Assembly: GCF_002776525.5 (NCBI RefSeq)
Contig: NC_045437.1
Span: 135,774,604 to 135,838,603, forward strand
Length of the DNA stretch: 64,000 nt
Reading direction: 5' to 3'
Origin: Piliocolobus tephrosceles
Taxonomy: Eukaryota; Chordata; Mammalia; Primates; Cercopithecidae
Every line of letters starts with the position of its first letter. Positions within the stretch are counted from its first letter, which is position 1. Below are positions 54,531 to 64,000 of the stretch, piece after piece. Both the position numbers and the translations under genes were made by a program. Under the pieces are notes generated by a model, which was given only the letters and a program-made list of their open reading frames with translations, ran no database searches and was not told the DNA's origin.

Positions 54531-54828
54531 AGGCTGGGCGCGGTGGCTCATGCCTGTAATCCCAGCACTTTGGGAGGCCAAGGAGGGTGGATCTCCTGAG
54601 GACAGGAGTTCATAAACCACCCCGGCCAACATAGTGAAACCCAGTCTCTACAAAAATACAAAAATTAGCCAGGCATGATGGCAGGTGCCTGTAATCCCAG
54701 CTACTCAGGAGGCTGAGGCAAGACAGTCGCTTGAAACCGGGAGGTGGAGTTTGCAGTGGGTCAAGATCACACCATTGCACTCCAGCCTGGGCAACAGAGC
54801 CAGACTCCATTTCAAAAAAAAAAAAAGA
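54531..54828 (+). mobile_element. Alu
   Basis: Full length; flanked by GATAGGATGGAGAG on both sides, a clear target duplication. Confidence 0.92.
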
Positions 54829-55063
54829 TAGGATGGAGAGAACACCCAGGAAGACTGCAGACTTTCGCACTAGAGAGATGCTCTTCTAAGGCTTGCTCAG
54901 CAATCAACTATTTACTGAAGACCAGTGTTATCAGTGCCAGAGTTATTACTGCCATGGAAATACATAAAGACCCTATATGAAAATTATTGTAGGAAAAAAA
55001 GTACCTACTACTCCAGGGAGTGTCGACCATTTAAGCTAAAAAGGTTCAAGAAGAAAAGAATTA

Positions 55064-55212
55064 GGCTGGGCACAATGGCTCACACCTGTAATCTTAGCAC
55101 TTTGGGAGGCTGAAGCACTTTGGAAGGCTGAGGCAGGAGGATCACTTGAGGCCAGGATTTTGGGACAAGACTGGACAACATAGCAACACCCCATCTCTTA
55201 AAAAAGAGAGAG
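55064..55212 (+). mobile_element. Alu monomer with short internal duplication
   Basis: The segment GCACTTTGG(G/A)AGGCTGA occurs twice (about 55097 and 55116). Confidence 0.8.
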
Positions 55213-55397
55213 AGAAGAACTGGAGACACAATACTTGACAGGAACAGGAAGGAAATTCTGGGTGAAAGGATTAGCGTAAGCAAAGATATGGACATAGAGA
55301 CAATAGGAAATAGGAAAAAAAGTTTCTACACATCATAGTAAGTGAAAAATAAATGTTTGCACATGACAGTGATGCTTGGCATTAGAAAGTAGGAAGG

Positions 55398-55985
55398 AAG
55401 CTAGGCACAGTGAATCATACCTGTAATCCAGCAGTTTGGGAGACTGAGGCGGGAGGATTGCTTGAGTCAGAAGTTCAAGACCAGCCTGGGCAACATAGCC
55501 AGACTCTGTCTCTACAAAAAAAAATTTTTTTAATTAGTGGGGCATGGTGGTGTGTTCCTGTAGTCCAACTGCTTGGGAGACTGAGGTGGGAGGATCTGAG
55601 GCCAGAAAGTTGAGACTGCAGTGAGCCCTAGTTGAGCCATTGCACTCCAGCCTGGGTGACAGAGTGAAACCCTGTGTCTAAAGAAATTTTCTTTTTTTTT
55701 GAGACAGAGTCTCGCTCTGTTGGTCGCCCAGGCTGGAGTGCAGTGGCGCAATCTCGGCTCACTGCAACCTCTGCCTCCTGGGTTCAAGCGATTCTCCTGC
55801 CTCAGCCTCCCAAGTAGCTGAGACTACAGGCGCCCGTCATCACGCCTGGCTAATTTTTGTATTTTTGGTAGAGATGGAGTTTCACCATGCTAGCCAGGAT
55901 GGTCTCAATCTCCTGAGGTGGTCTGCCCTCCTCAGCCTCTCAAAGTGCTGGGATTACAGGCGTGAGCCACCACGCCCAGCCAAGA
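55398..55985. mobile_element. + strand Alu followed by a - strand Alu
   Basis: 55398-55690 is an old + strand Alu; 55691-55982 is a reverse AluS-like. They abut tail to tail, forming an inverted pair. Confidence 0.85.
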
Positions 55986-56001
55986 AATTTTTAAACTTAG
56001 G

Positions 56002-56320
56002 CCAGGTGCAGTGGCTCACACCTGTAATCCCAGCACTTTGGAAGGTCAAGGCGGGCAGATCACCTGAGGTCAGAGTTCGAGACCAGCCCGGCCAACATGG
56101 TGAAACCCTGTGTCTTCTAAAAACACACACACATACACAAAATTAGCCAGGCATGGTAGCAGGTGCTTGTAGTCCCAGCCACTCTGGAGGCTAAGGCAGG
56201 AGAATCGCTTAAACCCAGGAGGCGGAGGTTGCAGTGAACCGAGATCGTGCTACTACACTCTAGCCTGGGTGACAGAATGAGACTCCATCTCAAAAAAAAA
56301 TAAAAAAATTTAAAAAATAG
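56002..56320 (+). mobile_element. Alu (AluS type)
   Basis: Contains a short ACAC run in the middle A-rich linker. Confidence 0.9.
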
Positions 56321-56737
56321 AAAGTAGGAGGGAATAGGAAAGAATATCATCTGAGAGGAGCCAAACTAAAGTGAGTCTTGGAAGTCTAGTAGCACAGGTT
56401 TGTTCAGTGCACAAGACAGACTTGGTCAGCTGGAAAATATAGACATTCTATAATATCTGGAATATTGAAAAAAAAATTAGCATCTCTGAAAGGAAAGATG
56501 AGGAAAAACATGAATGAGTTGTACAAAATGTAATTAATTTGTGAGCAAGCATTAAATGTTTACTGAGCCCTTGCTTTGTGCAACGAATCAGGCAAGGAAA
56601 ATGAGGAAGACATGGACCTTTATTGGGTAAATAAACTATGACACATCTATACAATGGGACAGGAGGCAGCCATTAAACAGAACATGGCAGTTCTTAAGGG
56701 TACTATATGGAGCAGTCTCCATGTTTTGTTGTTGGCA

Positions 56738-57165
56738 GTTTTATTTATTTTAGAGACAGGGCCTCATTATGTTGCCCAGGCTGGTCCCTAACTCCTGGGC
56801 TTAAGAAATCCTCCTGCCAGGTCAGGCACAGTGGCTTATGCCTATAGTCTCAGCACTTTGGGAGACTGAGGTGGGCAGATCACGAGGTCAGGAGTTTAAG
56901 ACTAGCCTGGCCAATATGGTGAAACCCCGTCTCTACTAAAAAAAAAAAAATACAAAAATTAGCCGGGCGTGGTGGCACTATTCAGGAGGCTGAGGCAGAA
57001 GAATCACTTGAACCCGGGAGGTGGAGGTTGCAGTTAGCCATGATCATGCCATTGCACTCCAGCCTGGGTGACAGAGCGAGACTCCATCTCAAAAAATTTA
57101 AAAAAAGAAATCCTCTTGCCTTCCAAAGATTGCTGAGATTATAGGCATGAGCCACTGCACCCAGC
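56738..57165. mobile_element. Reverse Alu monomer split by a + strand Alu
   Basis: The outer reverse monomer (56738-56819, 57108-57165) is split by a full + strand Alu; AAGAAATCCTC(C/T)TGCC is duplicated. Confidence 0.88.
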
Positions 57166-57174
57166 ATTTTTTTT

Positions 57175-57612
57175 GTTTTGTTTTTTAGAGACAGGCAGGG
57201 TCCCACTCTGTCACTCAGGTTGGAGTGCGGTGGCACAATCATAGCTCACTGCAGACTCCAACTCCTGGGCTCAAGCCATTCGCCCACCTCAGCCTCCTGA
57301 GTAGCTGGGATAACAGACACGCGCCAGTAAGCTAATTTTGTGTGTATGTAGTGGAAATGGAGTTTTGCTATGTTGCCCAGGCTGGTCTCAAACTCCTGGC
57401 CTCAAGTGATCCTCCCGTCTTGGTCTTCCAAAGTGCTGAGATTATATGCATGAGCTGCCGTGCTCAGCCAAGTTTCTGAGTTTTGTTTATTTTAGAAAGG
57501 AGTCTTCCTATGTTGCCCAGGCTGGTCTCAAATACCTGGGCTCAAGCGATCCTCCGACCTCAGTCTCCCAAATAGCTGGGACTACAGGTGAGCACCACCA
57601 TGCCCAGCCAAT
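57175..57612 (-). mobile_element. Old Alu and an Alu monomer in series
   Basis: 57175-57470 is a reverse AluJ-like; 57480-57612 a reverse monomer. Confidence 0.82.
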
Positions 57613-58439
57613 CTCCATGTTTGATTGTTAAGTGGAAAAAGCAAAGTGCACAACAAACATACTATGGAGCTGTTGCTAAAGGAGAAGCACAAGGCCTACA
57701 CATGTTTTTATTTACATATGTAAGCTCTGGAAGGATATACAAAAATCTGGTCACAGGGGTTGCCTCTTGGCAGGAAAAAATGGGTACTGAGGAGAAATAA
57801 AAAAAGACTTTTCATGGTACATTCTTTTGACCCTATTGTATTTTATATCATTTGCACATTTATTTAAAAATAGTTTTCAGAAATTTAAAAGCAGCTCTTT
57901 TTCCAAAGTGCTCCTCACTTCATGTCGTGGGTCCTGTATTCTAAGTCCCCCTATTTCAATCACAGTGCAAATTCACCCTTCATAGGCGTGCCTTTCCTGC
58001 ATCTAGACTCACTAGAAATAGCTGATGTATCTCTCCTCCCTTGTCTGCCCTCCACAGGAAGAGAAGCAATGAAAAAAAAAGAAAATGAGATCCTCTGGTC
58101 TCTGTCACCTTTTTATCAACTTGTACTACCTACCATTATCTGACACCCACATCTTTTCTTGAATCTGCCTCCTCCTATGGGACAGCAACATTTTCTTAAG
58201 TTGCAGATGATGGAGAAAAAAATTTTAAAGAAAAAAAGGGGGCAGGGGGAGGGAAGCCCAGAGTTTGGCCAAATGCACTTTTTTCAAGTTCTTGCTTGAG
58301 CTTAGATTTCCTTTCCGCTTTAAGGACATGCCCTCTGGAAAGAAGGGTGTTTTGTTTCCAGCCCACACGGAGCCAAACTTTTTTCATCACGTGCCTGGCC
58401 CAAGCCAGTACGCAGCTCTGTAATGAGATCACCATGGCC

Positions 58440-58583
58440 AACCTCGCACCCGAGCAAAAACAAGGTTAGCCGGCAGCACGGCAGCAGCAGCAGCAGCCAC
58501 CAAAGCGGGGGCTGAAAGGGAAGAGAACTTAGATTTGACCTGTGCAAGACCACAGAGGAGCCTGGACACAGCCCACTGCAGAG
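58440..58583 (+). other. FAXDC2: Candidate non-coding exon, probably FAXDC2 5' UTR
   Basis: A non-repetitive, moderately GC-rich block with a GCA run ends at a near-consensus donor, GCAGAG|gtaagt (exon end 58583). It has no long open frame and no clear acceptor, so it may be a first exon. The name comes only from known gene order: FAXDC2, a fatty acid hydroxylase-domain protein, lies beyond CNOT8 on this strand. No FAXDC2 coding exon was recognised in the window. Confidence 0.35.
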
Positions 58584-58584
58584 G

Positions 58585-59750
58585 TAAGTGAGAACTACGG
58601 GGGAGGGGTGGTGTTTGCAAAGGTCAGGACATGTCCAAGTTCACTTAAAGTAAGGGCAAAACACACTCTTCCCACCTCCACCACCACTCTGTCCTCTCTA
58701 CTTATGTCAGGGTTAGATTTGCCTCCAGACAGTGTCCTAGGACATTTTTGTAGTACAGTCGCCTCGTCTCTTACTAATGTCTGCATCCTCTGCCTGTGTT
58801 TGTACCATCTACCTCCTCAGTAGTCTAATTTTGCTAGCAATTGACAGGTGATTGTAATGGACAAGTAATTGTTTGACTTTAAAACCATGTAAAGGAGCAA
58901 CTCCTAAGTCAGAACTCAAATGAGAGACAGAACAAACTGGAAGAGACTGTTGGGAAGCAACTGCTGCCTAATTGCTTCTCACCTCTAATCAGCCATCACG
59001 TGGAAGGTAGGGGGCAAAATATAACAGTTTTAAAGTCTCTGGATAGATGTGTGGGTTATGAGCTAGACAAGTAGGTTGAAACTCTTTTGATGCAACAAAC
59101 TTGGATTTACCGACACTGACTCCAGTTGTTACATCGTTAGTGGCTTGATAGTACCTATGGAAACACTCCACGAAGGTTATTGGGTAAAGGGCATACAGTA
59201 AGGTGTGTAGATGGAGATGAACAATAGAACAGTGGCTTTCGGGGTGCTCCTTATAGGCCCTTTGGGGCTTAAGGCAAGCAAGATAAGATGCTGATTTGTG
59301 GGTTGCTTCAGTTTAATGTGCAATTCCAATTAAATTTCTTTGAGTGGGAGATACAGATTCAATTCAATTTGCTAAAACACAAATGCACTGAGCATCAGCT
59401 TCTAACTTTACTTAGGAAAGTAATTAGCACAAAGGAATGGCGCTGAAATGTTCAATAGCAAAAGTTGGACACTTTTTGAGGGCAAAAAGCAATGCTTTTG
59501 ATTCGTGTATCTCTTATTCGGCAAATCCTTCTTGAGTATCTGCTACATGCCAGGCTTGGGCTTGATTCTGTGGATCTCATGGTAAACAAGACAGGCAGGT
59601 TCTTGGCCTCATGGACATGCAATCAAGCAGAACAGTAAGCTCAAAGGGTGTGCGTATCATGCAGCAAAAGGAGTGAAGAGAGTATACTAAAACTGGCCCA
59701 CGGGAATAATTTTTAACCTTTCCTTTCATGCATTTCATCTTCTGTTTTTG
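58585..59750. other. Unique sequence, one ancient repeat
   Basis: No coding exon is recognised. 59510-59600 (CTGCTACATGCCAGGCTTGG) resembles an ancient L2/MIR-class repeat. Confidence 0.45.
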
Positions 59751-59754
59751 TTTT

Positions 59755-60380
59755 GGTTTTTGCTTTTTGAGATGGAGTCTCACTCTGTCACCCAGGCTGG
59801 AGTGCAGTGGCGCGATTTTGGCTCGCTGCAACCTCTACCTCCTGGGTTCAAACAATTCTCCTGCCTCAGCCCCCCAAGTAGCTGGGATTACAGGTGCCCG
59901 CCACCACACCCGGCTAATTTTTGTATTTTTAGTAGAGATGGGGTTTCACCATGTTGGCCAGGCTGGTCTCCAACTCCTGACCTCAGGTGATCCACCCACC
60001 TCGGCCTCCCAAAGTGCTGAGATTACAGGCATGAGCCAATGTGCCCAGCTGCATTTAATCTTTGTTTTTTTGTTTGTTTGTTTGTTTTTTCTTTATCGGA
60101 GACAGACTCTCGCTCTGGCGCCTAGGCTGGAGTGCAGTGGTGTGATCTTGGCTCACTGCAACCTCCACCTCCCAGGTTCAAGTGATTCTCCTGTCTCAAC
60201 CTCCAGAGTAGCTGGGATTACAGGTGGGCACCACTACACCCAGCTAATTTTTGTATCTTAGTAGAGACAGAGTTTCACCATGTTGGTCAGGCTGGTCTCA
60301 AACTCCTGACCTCAGGTGATCCGCCCACCTCGGCCTTCCAAAATGCTGGGATTACATATGTGAGCCACCGCTCCCGGCCG
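59755..60380 (-). mobile_element. Two reverse Alus in tandem
   Basis: 59755-60052 and 60062-60380, both near full length, AluS-like. TTCATCTTCT lies on both sides of the pair. Confidence 0.9.
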
Positions 60381-60679
60381 CATTTCATCTTCTTAAATGA
60401 ATATTGGCCACTCTATCTTCTATATAAGCCTCAGATTAGTACAGATGTTGAGTCATAGCAGCTTCTTAAAACCCTCTTCACCAGAGGCTTTAAGCTGTGT
60501 AATTACATTACAGGTCACTCTCAGCCCTGGAGGCTGACTGCTCAGCTTTTTCCTAGCATACAGTCCGAGAGCAGAGGCTGAAGTAAGGGGAGTTCTAATC
60601 TTTGGGACAGTTGCCCTCTCCCTGTGTCATTTCTTATGAAATAGAATTTACGCTATTCCCAAAATACATACAGCACTAG

Positions 60680-60805
60680 GCAAAGTGTTAAGAAGCCTAG
60701 ATTTTGCCAGAAACCATGTGGAGTTTGGAGCAAGTCACTTCTACTATCTAGGGCTTCCTCCTTAGCTTATAAAATGGAAGGGGTAAGCCAGATGAACATG
60801 AGGTC
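60680..60805 (+). mobile_element. MIR-like fossil
   Basis: Contains GAGCAAGTCACTTCTACTAT and a TTATAAAATGGAAGGGG stretch typical of MIR. Confidence 0.6.
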
Positions 60806-60966
60806 TTTTTTTTCCCCCTTTAAGAGTAAATTGTCTCAATAATTTTACAAGTTATTTACAAAATAATACACATTCACATAAAGGTGATGCATTTATATTT
60901 ATAAAATAGGAAGATTCATCAATCATGCAGAATATCCAGGAAACAAGAATATGAAAGAAAATCTGG

Positions 60967-61290
60967 GTCGGGCACGGTGGCTTATGCCTGTAATCCCAGC
61001 ACTTTGGGAGGCCAAGGTGGGCATATCACCTGAGGTCAGGAGTTCTAGACCAGCCTGGCCAACATGGTGAAACCCCGTCTCTACTAAAAATACAAAAAAT
61101 TAGCCAGGTGTGGTGGGGGTGGGTGCCTGTAATCCCAGCTACTTGGGAGGCTGAGGCAGAATTGCTTGAACCCGGGAGGCGGAGGCTGCAGTGAGCCAAA
61201 GTCATGCCATTGCACTCCAGCCTGGGCAACATGAGTGAGACTCCACCTCAAAAAAAAAAAAAAAGAAAAGAAAAGAAAAAGAAAGAAAAT
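60967..61290 (+). mobile_element. Alu (AluS type)
   Basis: Flanked by GAAAGAAAATCTG on both sides; (AAAAG)n tail. Confidence 0.92.
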
Positions 61291-61497
61291 CTGAAAGAGT
61301 TGGGCTGTAGATAAATAAAACTCAAGATTAAACCATCTGTATTCCTTCCAGCCTCACCTTATTCCTATGTCCTTTACTTAGATTCTTGAGGTTGTAAACA
61401 TTAGCTATAGGTTCACTGTGTCATTTATCTAGATTGGGGATTCCTTAATAAAAAGCCTGCATACTGAGAATCATCTGCTTTCAACAAAACCACATAG

Positions 61498-61990
61498 GCA
61501 GGACAGAGTGGCTCACGCCTGGAATCCCAGAACTTTGGGAGACCAAGATCGCTTGAGCCCAGGAGTCCAAGACCAGCTTGGGCAACATAGGGAGATCCCA
61601 TCTTTACAAACGTTTTTAAAAAATTCACCGCCGACATGGTGGCACAGACCTGTAGTCCCAGTTACTCAGGGGACTGAGGTGGGAGGATCACTGGAGCATA
61701 GCAGATTGAGGCTGCAGTGAGCTATGATTGAGCCATTGCACTTCAGTCTGGGCAACAGAGCAAGATGTTATCTCTAAAAAATAAATAAAGTCCTTGGTTC
61801 ACACTAAAAAACAAACAAACAAACAAAAAACCAGAACCACACTAAAAAGCATCTAATTTGCTACTAGGGAGGCTGAGGCAGGAGGATCACCTGACCCAAG
61901 GAAGTCGAGGCTGCAGTGAGTCATGACTGGGTCACTGCACTCCAGCCTGGGTAACCGAGTGAAACCCTGTCTCAAAATAAATAAATAAAT
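61498..61990 (+). mobile_element. Old Alu and an Alu right monomer
   Basis: 61498-61790 is AluJ-like; 61856-61990 a right monomer with an (AAAT)n tail. Confidence 0.82.
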
Positions 61991-62071
61991 AAAATTTGGA
62001 TACACTCACAATAGATATCAAATTCACATTAAGGGAGTCTCTATTCATTGTTGTAAAATATTAGAATCTTT

Positions 62072-62210
62072 GGCCAGGCATGGTGGCTCATGCCTATAAT
62101 CCCAACACTTTGGGAGGCTGAGGTGGGAACATCACTTGAACCCAGGAGTTTGATACCAGCCTGGGCAAAATAGTGAGACCCCATCTCTAAAAATTAAAAA
62201 AAATAATAAA
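62072..62210 (+). mobile_element. Alu left monomer
   Basis: Single monomer ending GAGACCCCATCTCT with an A/T-rich tail. Confidence 0.82.
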
Positions 62211-62461
62211 TGTTTTAAAAATCTTTACTTTTAGTGCACTTCATTTCTTTCTGTCCTCTGAATGTATTCCATTCTAAAATAAGTATGCCATTATCCTCCT
62301 TTCTCTGGAAAATCAAAGTTATACAATTTTATAAAATAGGGCAAAAAACATGTCTTATTCATCTTTCTATCCTCTGTGCCTAGCATTGTCTCTGGCATCT
62401 GATAAATATTTCTTGAAAGAATAATTAGTATTTTAGAGAAAACCTGTCCTTTGGTATTAAA

Positions 62462-62494
62462 ACACACACACACATGCGTGCACACACACACACA
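62462..62494. repeat. (CA)n microsatellite
   Basis: Two CA runs separated by TGCGTG. Confidence 0.9.
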
Positions 62495-62664
62495 CTATCT
62501 AGTTCAATATTCATGGCTAATACAAGCCAATCTCATTCCTTTGTGTCCCTTTCAATACCTGACACTTACCCTGTGTTCATCAACATCAATGTATTCTATA
62601 TTTTTGTAGTCTCAGTTGGTATAATGAGCATGGAATTCAAGTTCTGCCACTAAATATGTGTCCA

Positions 62665-62957
62665 GGCCAGGCGCAGTGGCTCATCCCTGTAATCCCAACA
62701 CTTTGGGAAGCCGAGGCAGGCAGATTGTGAGGTCAAAAGATTGAGACCATCCTGGCCAACACGGAGAAACTACGTCTCTACTAAAAAAAAAAAAAATTAG
62801 CTGGACATGGTGATGCGTGCGTGTAATCCCAGCTACTCAGGAGGCTGAAGCAGGAGAATTGCTTGAACCCGGGAGGCGGAAGATGCAGTGAGCCAAGATC
62901 ACGCCACTGCACTCCAGCCTGCCAACAGAGTAAGACTGCATCTTAAAAAAAAAAAAA
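62665..62957 (+). mobile_element. Alu
   Basis: Full-length + strand element. Confidence 0.9.
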
Positions 62958-63061
62958 TAGGTGTTCAGTTGGAAGCCAAATACTGAATATCTCTGCACCT
63001 CCACTTCTTCAGATAGGTAATGGAGGCATCTGAATAGATGAGCTGTAATACGACTTCCAGT

Positions 63062-63254
63062 TTTTTTTTTTTTTTAGAGTCTTGCTCTGTGGCCCAGGTT
63101 GGAGCATAAGCCACCACATCTGGCTAATTTTTTTTTATATTAATATTTTGTGGATACAGGGCTCCCTATGTTTCCTAGACTGACTCAAGCAATCCTCCTG
63201 CTTCAGCCTCTCAAAGTGCTAGGATGACAGGCGTGAGCCACCAGGCCCAGTCCA
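63062..63254 (-). mobile_element. Alu, partial, old
   Basis: Reverse Alu with a large internal deletion after GGTTGGAG. Confidence 0.82.
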
Positions 63255-64000
63255 ACTTCTAGTTCTTAAGACAGCACACTTCAAAAGGTAGAAAAAAAGA
63301 ATTAGTCAAGTCAGAGAAAGTAATGATTATGGTACTTCAGTGTATTAGTAAATCTTGTTGCTAGTTTTATTGCCAAAAGTTCTTTTTTTTTTTTTTAATT
63401 GCCAAAATTTCTAACTTGAACACTATCATTAGCAAACAGTGTTAAGGAGCTTCTTTGGGTGAAGACCCATCTGCCTACCATGTTTGAGGTTTCCCCTAGA
63501 ACCTTTCTGACTGACCATGTTCATGTAAAACTGAAAACATATCCTCAGGCAGGCAGAGAGGCACAGAAAGCAAGCTGCTTTGGCATAAAATATTCAGCAG
63601 AACAATACAGTTGGAGGACTCAGTACCTAGATAAGTATCTCTGGAGATGGCATATGGCCATATTGGCGTAACTAAAGAATAAATGACATGTCAGGAAATG
63701 CTTCGTTGGTTCTAATGAAATGAGATGTCAACAGATAAATGCTGCTGCTCTTACAGCCAAGAAGCATTCCCACCACCAGAAAGTAAGCAATCATTTTCCC
63801 TTTGGCCAGAAGGCGTACGTGGAGCATAGGAGTCCAATGTTAAACATACTTATCAGCCCCTAATCACTCCATCTCAGCAATACCCAGTGTCCATAACATG
63901 GACACAGTGGGCGTGATCAGCACTCTGCCCTGTAGAGTGAACCAGAGCTGCCTTCTTCCAGAGCCAAGATCTTATTGTACTGACAGTCATCTAGTTCCTC
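63255..64000. other. Unique sequence at the right end
   Basis: No gene or repeat is recognised with confidence. If FAXDC2 is transcribed rightward this is its intron. Confidence 0.4.

Noticed and set aside
63757..63782. Possible 26-bp exon (cttacag|CCAAG ... AGAAA|gtaagc)
   Set aside because: The flanking splice-like sites are good, but the exon is very short and cannot be linked to a known gene.
1..64000. CRISPR array, bacterial operons or phage
   Set aside because: Split exons with GT-AG introns, Alu, L1 and MIR show primate nuclear DNA; regular repeats are only SINEs and simple repeats.

Overview
The window is nuclear DNA from a catarrhine primate, most likely an Old World monkey. It is packed with Alu elements of every age. 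About nine of them carry the diagnostic bases of the cercopithecoid AluYR lineage: 'GGCTCAAGCCTG' at the head, 'ACTAGCCGGGCGAGG' in the middle and 'GAGATCCGGCCACTG' in the right arm. The two protein-coding genes are nearly identical to human GEMIN5 and CNOT8. Two runs of N (9787-9886 and 11101-11500) are assembly gaps, and both fall inside young reverse-strand Alus.

Layout. Positions 1-21.1 kb hold the 3' half of GEMIN5 on the + strand: twelve coding exons (1826 to the TGA at 19864-19866) and the 3' UTR. They encode the last ~714 residues, i.e. the TPR-like dimerisation module and the C-terminal RNA-binding half of this SMN-complex protein. The WD40 exons lie to the left of the window. Positions 32.06-46.0 kb, plus a 5' UTR start near 50.4-50.7 kb, hold all of CNOT8 on the - strand. 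Its six coding exons give exactly 292 codons plus stop, and all four DEDD deadenylase residues are present. The two genes converge.

The ~11 kb between their 3' ends is mostly one class I (gammaretrovirus-like) endogenous provirus, 22532-30815, on the - strand. It has two LTRs of about 500 bp, 4-bp CCAG target duplications, a proline-type primer binding site and a polypurine tract. Its gag, pol and env are heavily damaged. Protease and the catalytic part of reverse transcriptase are gone, a piece of gag is duplicated upstream of the gag start, and three Alus have inserted. The provirus itself sits inside an older Alu, which was later also hit by an AluYR.

Positions 50.3-51.75 kb form a CpG island that serves as the CNOT8 promoter. 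It has NRF1-like, E-box, GC/KLF-box and RFX X-box motifs and may be bidirectional. Right of it the sequence is repeat-rich; a likely non-coding first or second exon ends at 58583 on the + strand. From known primate gene order (GEMIN5-CNOT8-FAXDC2) this probably belongs to FAXDC2, whose coding exons would lie to the right of the window.

Other content: a dead processed copy of ATP6V1G1 in a CNOT8 intron (40.37-~42.1 kb, split by two Alus), several degraded or rearranged L1 3' ends, 7SL-like FLAM_A monomers, MIR and MER5A fossils, and simple repeats, some grown from Alu A-rich tracts. No bacterial-type system, CRISPR array or clearly new gene system was seen. The most unusual features are the nested structure and rearrangements of the provirus, and small perfect inverted repeats in the CNOT8 region.
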